Shown: positions 1-6,430 of the stretch, piece by piece
Numbering within the stretch: position 1 is the stretch's first letter
Layout of the letters: each line of letters starts with the position of its first letter
Source: UBA4735 sp035935465
GTDB taxonomy: Bacteria > Chloroflexota > Limnocylindria > P2-11E
Assembly (NCBI GenBank): GCA_035935465.1
Contig: DASYXA010000033.1
Span: forward strand, 1-6,701
Direction: 5' to 3'
Length of the DNA stretch: 6,701 nucleotides
Translations under genes and position numbers: made by a program
The notes under the pieces: model-generated
Databases searched by the model: none
Seen by the model: the letters and a program-made list of their open reading frames with translations, nothing else
What the model was told of the DNA's origin: nothing

Positions 1-15
1 AACGAGGTCAGCAAC

Positions 16-276
16 TTGACCAGGGATGAATACACCCAGTTGGGCGCGACCGCGGCGCTTCTTGCCGCCACCGCGGGAGGGGCCATGACCACAGATCAGG
101 ACACCATCAAGAAGCGGCTCGATGCCCACTACTTCCGTGTACCAGAACCTGCTGAGAGCCGCGCGCTCGATCAAGGCATCAACGACGCGGTTTTCCAGAT
201 CAGTCGCCTGCCTTCTGCTGACGCGGAGAGCATCAAGGCGCTCGTTAATCGTGTGACCAGAGGCACCGCGGACTAG
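16..276 (+). CDS. Small hypothetical protein (possibly 5'-partial)
   Basis: I do not recognise this protein. From TTG at 16 it is 86 residues, but the frame is open to the window edge, so it could be the C-terminal end of a longer gene. The TTG has a GAGG 8 bases upstream (4-7), which supports it as a start. ATG at 85 (residue 24), preceded by GGAGG at 76-80, is an alternative giving 63 residues. The N-terminal third has an Ala/Thr/Gly-rich hydrophobic run (about residues 10-23). The rest is charged and probably helical, with no motif I can name. About 27 of roughly 91 codons end in A or T, against about 2 of the first 90 in the mutase gene, so its composition differs from its neighbours and suggests transfer or weak selection. 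It lies just upstream of RHS debris. Whether it belongs to that element is unknown. Confidence 0.42.
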   Translation: MTRDEYTQLGATAALLAATAGGAMTTDQDTIKKRLDAHYFRVPEPAESRALDQGINDAVFQISRLPSADAESIKALVNRVTRGTAD

Positions 277-369
277 GTCCACCCGAGGGGCTTCCACATT
301 TCGGGAGTCAGGGAATCGACCTACCGGCGCCCATCAGCGTCACGTTATTGGCCCAACCCCGCGCCGCGC

Positions 370-566
370 ATCGCTACGCCGACGGCGCGACCGTCCAGCT
401 CACCCGCGACGCGGTCGGCAACCGGGTCGGGATGGTCGATGCGGTCGGCACGACGACCTACGCCTCGACCTGCTGCGCCGGCTGACGGCGACCCAGCGAT
501 CCGTTCGGCAAGACCGTCGCCTTCGGCTACGACCACAACGGCAACCGCAGCGCGCTGCGCTACCCC
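370..566 (+). pseudogene. Decayed RHS/YD-repeat protein fragment
   Basis: Three short stretches in two frames read together as an RHS/YD-repeat segment. Frame A (from about 372) gives YADGATVQLTRDAVGNRVG and then MVDAVGTTTYA, ending at a TGA at 483-485. Frame B (467-496) gives DLLRRLTATQ. Returning to frame A at 498-566 gives DPFGKTVAFGYDHNGNRS and then ALRYP. These match the usual pattern of such repeats: DGxT, DAxGNR, TYxYDxLxRLT, DPxGKTVxFGYDxNGNR. The first break is explained by one lost base after 464 (an expected tyrosine codon reduced to TC). The second, near 488-497, needs one extra base or two lost. No start codon or full-length repeat array is present, so this is a remnant of a much larger protein of the secreted or polymorphic-toxin type. 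The 277-369 flank shows nothing recognisable, and nor does 567-608. Confidence 0.72.
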
Positions 567-608
567 CATGCCCGACCAGGACCCGCTGAGACACCCGGGA
601 CGGCTGTG

Positions 609-614
609 TAGCAT
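609..614 (+). promoter_or_regulatory. Possible -10 element for the ABC ATPase gene
   Basis: TAGCAT fits the TANNNT form of a -10 box. It ends 9 bases before the GTG at 624, so a transcript would start about 3 bases upstream of the start codon and be nearly leaderless. No Shine-Dalgarno sequence is visible before the GTG, which fits. There is no clear -35. A six-base match like this is expected by chance fairly often, so this is weak. Confidence 0.2.
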
Positions 615-623
615 CGCCTGGCA

Positions 624-1304
624 GTGATCGTCGCGCGTGATCTCGGGAGGCGCTACGCGACCGGCGGTTCGAGGGTCGACGCGTTGGCCGGCATCGACCT
701 GGATATCGCGGCCGGTGAGCGCGTCGCGATCGTCGGTGCGTCGGGCTCGGGCAAGACCACGCTGCTCAACCTCATCGGCGGGCTCGACGGCCCGACGAGC
801 GGGACGTTGCGGGTCGATGACCGCGACCTGGCCGGGCTCTCGAGCGATGAGCTCGCGGCGTATCGCAGCTCCCATGTCGGCTTCGTGTTCCAGTCGTTCC
901 GCCTCCTGCCGCACCTCACGCTCGCGGAGAACGTCGCGCTCCCGGCGGTGCTCGCCGGCACGACCCGCGAAGCGGCCGAGGCCCGTGCCGCCGCGCTGCT
1001 CGGCCGCGTCGGCCTGGCCGCCCACGCGCGCCACCGGCCGGCTGACGCGTCGGCGGGGGAGCAGCAGCGCACGGCGATCGCCCGCGCGCTGGTGAACGGA
1101 CCACGGCTCCTTCTCGCCGATGAACCGACCGGCAACCTCGATGCGGACTCCGCGGCGGCGGTCCTCGCGCTCATCGCCGAGCTGCACGCCAGCGAGGGCC
1201 TCACGCTCATCGTCGCCACGCACGATCCGGACGTCGCCGCGCGCGCCGACCGTGTCATCCGGCTGCGCGCCGGGCATCTCGTCGAGGCCGTGCCATCCGC
1301 GTAG
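624..1304 (+). CDS. ABC transporter ATP-binding protein (LolD/MacB-like)
   Basis: A 226-residue cytoplasmic ATPase that would power a membrane permease by ATP hydrolysis. The order and spacing are those of the LolD/MacB/FtsE group: Walker A GASGSGKT (38-45), Q-loop FVFQ (Q90) followed by the group-typical FRLLPHLTLAENV, Walker B LLLADE (162-167), then PTGNLD and the H-loop histidine H200 in ATHD. The GTG start puts the first beta strand at the usual place, so the protein looks complete. One oddity is the signature motif: where the family has LSGGEQQR it reads ASAGEQQR (142-149), so the leading Leu and the first Gly are both Ala. The second Gly and the GEQQR part are kept. This could weaken ATP sandwiching, but loss of activity is not shown. 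Members of this group normally sit next to an FtsX/MacB-type permease. None is in the window, and the next gene is a hydrolase. The exported substrate cannot be inferred. Confidence 0.93.
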   Translation: MIVARDLGRRYATGGSRVDALAGIDLDIAAGERVAIVGASGSGKTTLLNLIGGLDGPTSGTLRVDDRDLAGLSSDELAAYRSSHVGFVFQSFRLLPHLTLAENVALPAVLAGTTREAAEARAAALLGRVGLAAHARHRPADASAGEQQRTAIARALVNGPRLLLADEPTGNLDADSAAAVLALIAELHASEGLTLIVATHDPDVAARADRVIRLRAGHLVEAVPSA

Positions 1305-1342
1305 CTCGTCCCCGCAAGCGCGCCGTCGCGCTCGCCGCCGCC

Positions 1343-3691
1343 TTGATCGTGCTCCTGTCGCTCGCCGGGGCGTTCGCATTCCTCGTGTACCGGCCGCTAC
1401 CCACGATCGACGGCGATCGCCGGCTCATCGGCCTCGATGAGCGCGCCGAGATCGTCCGCGACGGCTTCGGCGTGCCGCACATCTTCGCGAACACGACGCA
1501 CGATCTGTTCTTCCTCCAGGGCTACGCGACCGCTCAGGATCGTCTGTTCCAGCTCGATCTCTTCCGCCGGACCGGCCGTGGCCGGCTGTCGGAGGTGCTC
1601 GGCGACGCGGGTCTCGAGGCGGACACGTTCACGCGCACGATCGGCCTCGCGCGCGCGGCCGACCTCGATGCCGAGCTCCTCTCGGCGGACGCGCGCCTCG
1701 CCCTCGGTGCGTTCGCGGAGGGCGTGAACAAGGTCATCGAGCAGCGCGGCGACGCGCTCCCGATCGAGTTCGTGCTCCTCGGCTACAAGCCGGAGCCCTG
1801 GACCGCGACGGATTCGCTCGTGATCCTCAAGCTCGAGTCCTACGACCTCGCGACGAACTACGGCACCGAGCTCTCGCGCGCGAACGTCGCGACGCGCGCC
1901 GGTCCCGGCGCGATCGCGACGCTCTTCCCGGACGTCACGGTCCAGCCGCCCGCGGCGCTCGGCGACGGATCCTGGGACACCGTTCGCGGGGCGTTCCGGA
2001 TGCCGGCGGAGCTGCCGGGCCGCGATGCCCTGCGGGCGCTGCTCGGCGATGCGGGCAACGGGCAGGGTTCCAACTGCATCGCCCTGGCGGGCTCGCGTAC
2101 CGCGTCGGGGAAGCCGCTCCTCGAGGGCGATCCGCACCTCTCGGTCCGCAACCCGTCGATCTGGTACGAGGTCGGGCTCCACGGCGCCGGCTACGACGTC
2201 GCGGGGTTCTCGATCCCGGGGCTGCCGGGGATCGGTATCGGGCACAACGCGCGTGTCGCGTGGAGCTTCACGGTCGCGTACGCGGACATCCAGGACTTCT
2301 TCGTCGAGCAGCCGGACCCGACCGATCCGCGCCGGTTCATGTTCAAGGGCGTCTCGGAGGCGGCGACGGCGATCCGCGAGCAGATCCGGGTGCGGGGCAA
2401 GACCGACCCGGTCCGGCTCGACGTGCTCGTGACGCGGCACGGCCCGCTCATGCAGGACGTGCTGAAGGACCAGCTGGCGCCGCTCGCGCTGCGCTGGACG
2501 GCGCTCGACGGCGGCCGCTCGATGGATGCGCTCCTCGGTGCCGCGCGCGCAACCGACTGGACGACCTTCCGCGCGGCGATGGCCGACCTCTCTGGCGCGA
2601 CCCTCTCCGCGTGCTATGCCGACGTCGACGGGCATATCGGGTATGTGCTCGCGGGCGCCCTGCCGGACCGGATGAAGGGCGACGGGCGGCTGCCGGTGCC
2701 CGGGTGGACCGGGGAGTACGAGTGGCGCGGCCTGCTTCCGGCGAGCGCGAACCCGAGCCGCGTCGATCCCGCCGAGGGGTACGTCGTGAACGCGAACGAC
2801 AGGCCGGTGACCGATCCGGCGTCGGCCGCGTTCACCGGCGAGTGGGATCCGGGGTTCCGGGCCGGGACGCTCCGTGCGGCCGTGAAGGACCTGACGGGCG
2901 CGACGATCGAAACGCTGCGCGCGATCCAGACGGACTACACCTCGCCGCCGGTGCGCGCGTTCCGCGACGCGCTCCTCCGTGGCCGGCCGCGCACGCCGCT
3001 CGGGGCGGCCGCGCAGGACCTCGTGCGCGCGTGGGACGGCACGCTCTCGGTCGACTCGAGCGCCGCGGCGATCTACGAAGCGTGGATCGTCCACCTGACC
3101 GATCGCGCGTTCCACGACAAGCTCGGCGACGCGGTGTACCTCGACTACGTCACGAACGCGCGACCGACGTTCGCCCTGTACCGGATGCTTGCCCGGCCGA
3201 ACGACCCCTGGTTCGTCGCCCTGGGCGATCCGACGGTCCGCGGCCGCGACGACCTGAGCGGCGTCGCGCTCGACGACGCGGTCGTGGACCTGCGGGACCG
3301 CCTCGGGGCGGATCCTGCGAAGTGGCGCTGGGGTGCGCTGCACACCGTGACGTTCGCGCACCCGCTCTCGCCCGGGCTGCCCGCGCCGTTACGCGGGCTG
3401 TTCGACATCGGACCGTACGAGCGGGCCGGAGACGGGTACTCCGTCAACAACGGGGCGTACTCGCTCGCGAAGCCGTACGCGCTCCGCAGTCACGCGTCCG
3501 AGCGGATGCTCCTCGACGTCGGCGATTGGGACAACTCGCGCGCGATCCTGCCGACCGGACAATCCGGTCAGCCGCTCGCGCGGCACTGGGGCGACCAGAC
3601 CCCGCTCTGGCTCCGCGGCGAGCTGCATCAGATGTGGTTCACCAGGGCGCGCATCGCCGATCCCGACGTCCTGGTCCTCCGGGCGCGCTGA
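1343..3691 (+). CDS. Penicillin acylase family protein (peptidase S45, Ntn hydrolase)
   Basis: This is a 782-residue amide hydrolase counted from TTG 1343, the first conventional start. S45 enzymes are made as a precursor that cuts itself into alpha and beta chains; the new N-terminal Ser of the beta chain is the nucleophile. Here that is S243 in GNGQG/SNCIA. Other family landmarks are GVPHI (43-47), QGYATAQDRLFQLDLFRR (59-76), GDPHL with H265 (beta-23), GLHGAGYDV (278-286), IGHN, RHGPLM, N485 in NAND (beta-243, matching the oxyanion Asn near beta-241 of penicillin G acylase), and PTGQSGQ (737-743). The Trp usual shortly after the nucleophile is Ile246. A hydrophobic N-terminal segment suggests membrane anchoring facing outward. 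The in-frame codons before 1343 supply a basic RPRKR and more hydrophobic residues, so the true start is probably upstream (see findings). Substrate is unknown: beta-lactams, N-acyl-homoserine lactones and other acyl-amides are all possible in this family. Confidence 0.94.
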   Translation: MIVLLSLAGAFAFLVYRPLPTIDGDRRLIGLDERAEIVRDGFGVPHIFANTTHDLFFLQGYATAQDRLFQLDLFRRTGRGRLSEVLGDAGLEADTFTRTIGLARAADLDAELLSADARLALGAFAEGVNKVIEQRGDALPIEFVLLGYKPEPWTATDSLVILKLESYDLATNYGTELSRANVATRAGPGAIATLFPDVTVQPPAALGDGSWDTVRGAFRMPAELPGRDALRALLGDAGNGQGSNCIALAGSRTASGKPLLEGDPHLSVRNPSIWYEVGLHGAGYDVAGFSIPGLPGIGIGHNARVAWSFTVAYADIQDFFVEQPDPTDPRRFMFKGVSEAATAIREQIRVRGKTDPVRLDVLVTRHGPLMQDVLKDQLAPLALRWTALDGGRSMDALLGAARATDWTTFRAAMADLSGATLSACYADVDGHIGYVLAGALPDRMKGDGRLPVPGWTGEYEWRGLLPASANPSRVDPAEGYVVNANDRPVTDPASAAFTGEWDPGFRAGTLRAAVKDLTGATIETLRAIQTDYTSPPVRAFRDALLRGRPRTPLGAAAQDLVRAWDGTLSVDSSAAAIYEAWIVHLTDRAFHDKLGDAVYLDYVTNARPTFALYRMLARPNDPWFVALGDPTVRGRDDLSGVALDDAVVDLRDRLGADPAKWRWGALHTVTFAHPLSPGLPAPLRGLFDIGPYERAGDGYSVNNGAYSLAKPYALRSHASERMLLDVGDWDNSRAILPTGQSGQPLARHWGDQTPLWLRGELHQMWFTRARIADPDVLVLRAR

Positions 3692-3695
3692 TAAT
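3690..3695 (+). promoter_or_regulatory. Putative leaderless -10 element for the mutase operon
   Basis: GATAAT matches the TATAAT consensus at five of six positions in a region that is otherwise almost all G/C. If its last base is at -7, transcription would begin at about 3702, one base before the GTG at 3703, giving a leaderless mRNA. No Shine-Dalgarno sequence precedes that GTG, which agrees. No -35 is visible at 16-17 bases upstream. The caution is that the same bases form a tandem stop for the acylase (TGA 3689-3691, TAA 3692-3694), which alone could explain the A/T richness. Confidence 0.4.
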
Positions 3696-3702
3696 TCGCC
3701 CG

Positions 3703-5295
3703 GTGAGCGAACGCGGCGACTTCAAGACGACCTACGGGGCGCCGATGCCGCCGTTCGAGCTGCCGGACGCCGCGTACGACGCCGCCGTCGAGCGGCTCGG
3801 CCATCCGGGCGAGCCGCCGTTCACGCGCGGCGTGCAGCCGACGATGTACCGCGGGCGGCTCTGGACGATGCGGCAGTACGCCGGGTTCGGCACGGCCGAG
3901 GAGTCGAACGCGCGCTACCGCTACCTGCTCGCGCAGGGCCAGACCGGCCTGTCGGTGGCATTCGACCTGCCGACGCAGATGGGCTTCGACGCCGACGACG
4001 TGCGCGCGCAGGGCGAGGTCGGGAAGGTCGGCGTGTCGATCTGCTCGCTCGACGACTTCGCACTCCTGCTGAAGGACATACCGCTCGATCGGGTCACGAC
4101 GTCCATGACGATCAACGCGACGGCCGCGATCCTGCTCGCGATGTACGTCGCCGTCGCGAAGCGGCAGGGCGTGCCCCTGGCGCGCATCGGCGGCACGACC
4201 CAGAACGACATCCTCAAGGAGTACATCGCCCGCGGCACGTACATCTACCCGCCGCGATCGTCGATGCGCCTGGTCACCGACGTCATCGCGTACTGCGCGG
4301 AGCAGCTTCCGCGCTGGAACCCGATCAGCATCTCCGGCTACCACATCCGTGAAGCCGGAGCGGACGCGGTGCAGGAGCTCGCGTTCACGTTCGCGAACGC
4401 GATCGCGTACGTCCAGGCCGCGGTGGACCGCGGTCTCGCGGTCGACGCGTTCGCGAGCCGGCTGTCCTTCTTCTTCGCGGCCAACGCGACGCTCATCGAG
4501 GAGGTCGCGAAGTTCCGCGCCGCGCGCCGGATCTGGGAGCGCGTCATGCGCGGGCGTTTCCGCGCGTCGGACCCGGCGTCGCTCGCGCTGCGCTTCCACA
4601 CCCAGACGATGGGCTCGACCCTCACCGCCCAGCAGCCGCGCAACAACATCGTGCGCACCGCGATCGAGGCGCTCGCAGCCGTCCTCGGCGGCACGCAGTC
4701 GCTGCATACGAACGCCTACGACGAGGCTCTCGCGCTCCCGAGCGAGGAGTCCGCGAGGATCGCGCTGCGGACGCAGCAGCTCATCGCCGAGGAGTCGGGC
4801 GTGGCCGAGACGATCGATCCCCTCGGCGGCGCGTATCTGGTGGAGAAGCTCACCGCCGACATCGAGCGGCGCGTGTTCGAGGAGCTCGCGCGCATCGATG
4901 AGCTCGGCGGCGCGCTCGCGGGCATCGAGCGCGGATACCAGCAGCGCGCGATCGAGGACTCGGCGTACCGGTACCAGCGTGCGGTCGAGAGCAAGTCCCG
5001 GATCGTCGTCGGGGTCAACGCGTTCGAGACCCAGGGAGACGAGGCGAGGATCGCGACCCTCCGGGTCGACGAATCCGTGGCCGAGCGGCAGCGCGAGCGA
5101 CTCGCGGCCTTGCGGCAGCGCCGGGACGCGAAGCGCGTCGAACGTCTCCGCGCCGAGCTGGTGGGCGTGGCCGCCGGGACCGCGAACCTCATGCCCGCGA
5201 TCGTCGCCGCGGTGGACGGCGACGTCACGCTCGGGGAGGTCTGCGCCGATCTGCGCGCCGCGTTCGGCGCGTACGTGCCGGCGGACCGCGGATGA
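3703..5295 (+). CDS. mcmA1: Methylmalonyl-CoA mutase, large (catalytic) chain
   Basis: A 530-residue B12-dependent mutase catalytic chain that interconverts (R)-methylmalonyl-CoA and succinyl-CoA in propionyl-CoA metabolism. The TIM-barrel landmarks are RQYAGFGTAEESNARY, LSVAFDLPTQMGFD, QNDILKEYIARGTYIYPP, ISISGYHIREAGA, RLSFFF, TQSLHTNAYDEA and ESGVAETIDPLGG. Substrate residues known from the Propionibacterium enzyme all fall at a constant offset of 30: Y59 (Tyr89), Q167 (Gln197), R177 (Arg207, which pairs with the free carboxylate) and H214 (His244). R177 and Y59 argue for methylmalonyl-CoA over isobutyryl- or 2-hydroxyisobutyryl-CoA. Ala86 replaces the Asp seen in hydroxyisobutyryl-CoA mutase. 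The C-terminal cobalamin domain with DxHxxG is absent; the protein ends where that domain would begin, so a separate small B12-binding subunit is expected elsewhere. The GTG start lies 11 bases after the acylase stop, with no ribosome binding site. The stop overlaps the epimerase start. The open frame upstream of 3703 is a shadow of the acylase. Confidence 0.95.
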   Translation: MSERGDFKTTYGAPMPPFELPDAAYDAAVERLGHPGEPPFTRGVQPTMYRGRLWTMRQYAGFGTAEESNARYRYLLAQGQTGLSVAFDLPTQMGFDADDVRAQGEVGKVGVSICSLDDFALLLKDIPLDRVTTSMTINATAAILLAMYVAVAKRQGVPLARIGGTTQNDILKEYIARGTYIYPPRSSMRLVTDVIAYCAEQLPRWNPISISGYHIREAGADAVQELAFTFANAIAYVQAAVDRGLAVDAFASRLSFFFAANATLIEEVAKFRAARRIWERVMRGRFRASDPASLALRFHTQTMGSTLTAQQPRNNIVRTAIEALAAVLGGTQSLHTNAYDEALALPSEESARIALRTQQLIAEESGVAETIDPLGGAYLVEKLTADIERRVFEELARIDELGGALAGIERGYQQRAIEDSAYRYQRAVESKSRIVVGVNAFETQGDEARIATLRVDESVAERQRERLAALRQRRDAKRVERLRAELVGVAAGTANLMPAIVAAVDGDVTLGEVCADLRAAFGAYVPADRG

Positions 5296-5726
5296 TCCCC
5301 GAAGCGCGCGAGCTGCACCACGTCTCGGTCGTCGTCCGATCCATCGCGGAGTCGCTCCCGTTCTATTGCGACACCCTCGGCCTGCGCGCGGGGGAGGTGC
5401 GCGACCTCGCGGATCAGCGCGTGCGCGCGGTGTTCCTGACGGCGGCGGACACGACCATCGAGCTCATCGAGCCGACGGACACCGAGTCCGGCGTCGCGCG
5501 GTTCCTCGCCGAGCGCGGACAGGCGTCGCTGCACCACGTCTGCTTCGTCGTCGACGATCTGGGCGCCACGCTCGCCGCCCTCACCCAGCGCGGGGTCGAC
5601 CTGATCGACCGGGCGCCGCGGCGCGGGGTCGAGGGCGACGTCGCGTTCCTGCACCCGCGCGCGTCCGGCGGCGTGCTGGTCGAGCTCATCGACCGGTCGA
5701 GCCTCGACAGACCGCATACTGCGTAG
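5292..5726 (+). CDS. mce: Methylmalonyl-CoA epimerase
   Basis: A 144-residue VOC/glyoxalase-fold metalloenzyme that epimerises (2S)- to (2R)-methylmalonyl-CoA, supplying the isomer the mutase uses. It has the two-module fold: a first half with LHHVSVVV and SLPFYCDTLGL, and a second half with LHHVCFVVDDL, FLHPRASGG and VLVELID. The probable metal ligands, by comparison with His/Gln/His/Glu in characterised epimerases, are H10, E57, H82 and E131. Glu in place of Gln at the second position is common. The stretch IELIEPTDTESGVARFL is typical of the epimerase subgroup rather than of glyoxalase I or dioxygenases. Length is normal. Its ATG overlaps the mutase TGA as ATGA, so translation is probably coupled, and the pairing with the mutase makes the assignment firm. 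Confidence 0.95.
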   Translation: MIPEARELHHVSVVVRSIAESLPFYCDTLGLRAGEVRDLADQRVRAVFLTAADTTIELIEPTDTESGVARFLAERGQASLHHVCFVVDDLGATLAALTQRGVDLIDRAPRRGVEGDVAFLHPRASGGVLVELIDRSSLDRPHTA

Positions 5727-5728
5727 CC

Positions 5729-6430
5729 ATGGGACAGGGGCGGCCGAGGGTCGTCGCGACGCTATCCGTCCTCGATGGCAACGCTGTCCGGCGCCGGTCA
5801 CGCGAGCACTACCTGGCTGCGCTCGGCGCTGCGGGCTTCGAGGTGGTCGCGGTCGACTCCGGGTCCGTGGTGCCGGACGAGTTCGACGCGCTCTGCCTCA
5901 CCGGCGGCGAAGACCTCGAGCCGTCGCGCTACGGCGCGGCGACCGATCCGAAGACCGAGCCGGCCGACGCGAAGCGCGACGCCCTGGAGCTCAGGCTGCT
6001 CGCGATCGCGCGCGAGCGCGACCTGCCGGTGCTCGGGATCTGCCGCGGCCTCCAGGTGATCAACGTCGCCTACGGCGGCACGCTGGTGCAGCACGTCGAC
6101 GGGCATCGCGAGGCGAACGGCCCGGTCGTCACGCACGTGGCCACCGCGGCGGCCGGGTCGAAGCTCGCGGAGGCCTGCGGCACCGCACCGTTCGGCGTCA
6201 ACGCGCGGCATCACCAGGCGGTGGCCGATGGCGGTCTCGGGCCGGGCCTCGTGCCCACCGCGCGCATCGGCGGTCTGGTCGAGGCGTTCGAGGATCCACG
6301 CCGGCGGTGGCTCGTCGCCGTGCAGTGGCACCCGGAACGCTCCGCGGATCCGGACCTGTCGGAGGCCGGGATGCGCATCTTCCGCGCGTTCGCCGACGCG
6401 GCGTCGCGCCAGCCCGCTCGGGCGCGGTGA
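5729..6430 (+). CDS. Class I glutamine amidotransferase-like peptidase C26 (gamma-glutamyl hydrolase family)
   Basis: A 233-residue cytoplasmic hydrolase of the PuuD/gamma-glutamyl-GABA hydrolase family, which cleave gamma-glutamyl amide bonds. The catalytic triad is visible: nucleophile C105 in GICRGLQVINVAYGG, and H201 and E203 in VQWHPE. Family features include CLTGGEDLEPSRYG (56-69), LVQHV (119-123) and VNARHHQAV (157-165). Length is near normal for the family (about 230-260). ATG 5729 comes 2 bases after the epimerase stop with no Shine-Dalgarno sequence, so it is probably translated by coupling. A weak -10-like CATACT at 5715-5720 could instead give a near-leaderless start. The frame is open far upstream, but that part is a Ser/Arg-rich shadow of the mutase and epimerase genes. 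The actual gamma-glutamyl substrate is not determined by the sequence, and no putrescine-pathway genes are nearby. Confidence 0.9.
   Translation: MGQGRPRVVATLSVLDGNAVRRRSREHYLAALGAAGFEVVAVDSGSVVPDEFDALCLTGGEDLEPSRYGAATDPKTEPADAKRDALELRLLAIARERDLPVLGICRGLQVINVAYGGTLVQHVDGHREANGPVVTHVATAAAGSKLAEACGTAPFGVNARHHQAVADGGLGPGLVPTARIGGLVEAFEDPRRRWLVAVQWHPERSADPDLSEAGMRIFRAFADAASRQPARAR

Noticed and set aside
26..88. 20-codon ATG frame ending in ATGA overlap with the alternative ATG 85, possible leader peptide
   Set aside because: The peptide is Pro/Arg-rich like other shadow frames, and the overlap could easily be chance. There is no independent support.
282..305. CCCGA/TCGGG inverted repeat after the first small gene, possible terminator
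   Set aside because: The stem is only 5 bp with a 14-base loop and no T-tract, too weak to call.
439..627. 62-codon + strand frame running through the RHS remnant
   Set aside because: Its translation is Ala/Pro/Arg-rich without RHS character. The RHS similarity lies in the other two frames.
345..1379. Long minus-strand open frame of 344 codons opposite the ATPase
   Set aside because: Its translation is Arg/Ala/Gly-rich with no domain. It is the GC-driven antisense shadow of a well-supported + strand gene.
1397..3361. Very long minus-strand open frame of 654 codons opposite the acylase
   Set aside because: It is Arg-rich and low in complexity with no recognisable motifs, while the + strand carries all S45 landmarks. 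Its length reflects scarce A/T for stop codons.
3553..3569. Perfect inverted repeat GACCGGA-CAA-TCCGGTC, terminator-like hairpin
   Set aside because: It lies inside the acylase and encodes the conserved TGQSG motif (738-742). It has no T-run and the reading frame continues.
2260..3702. In-frame upstream extension of the mutase through the acylase gene
   Set aside because: This would make a 1011-residue protein, but the extension is Arg/Gly/Pro-rich nonsense lying out of frame inside the acylase. The mutase domain starts normally at GTG 3703.
3628..4707. Minus-strand open frame of 359 codons opposite the mutase
   Set aside because: It has Arg/His/Val-rich antisense composition, no motif, and fully overlaps a confirmed gene.
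4349..5728. In-frame upstream extension of the C26 hydrolase
   Set aside because: It is Ser/Arg-rich shadow translation over the mutase and epimerase. The family domain begins right after ATG 5729.
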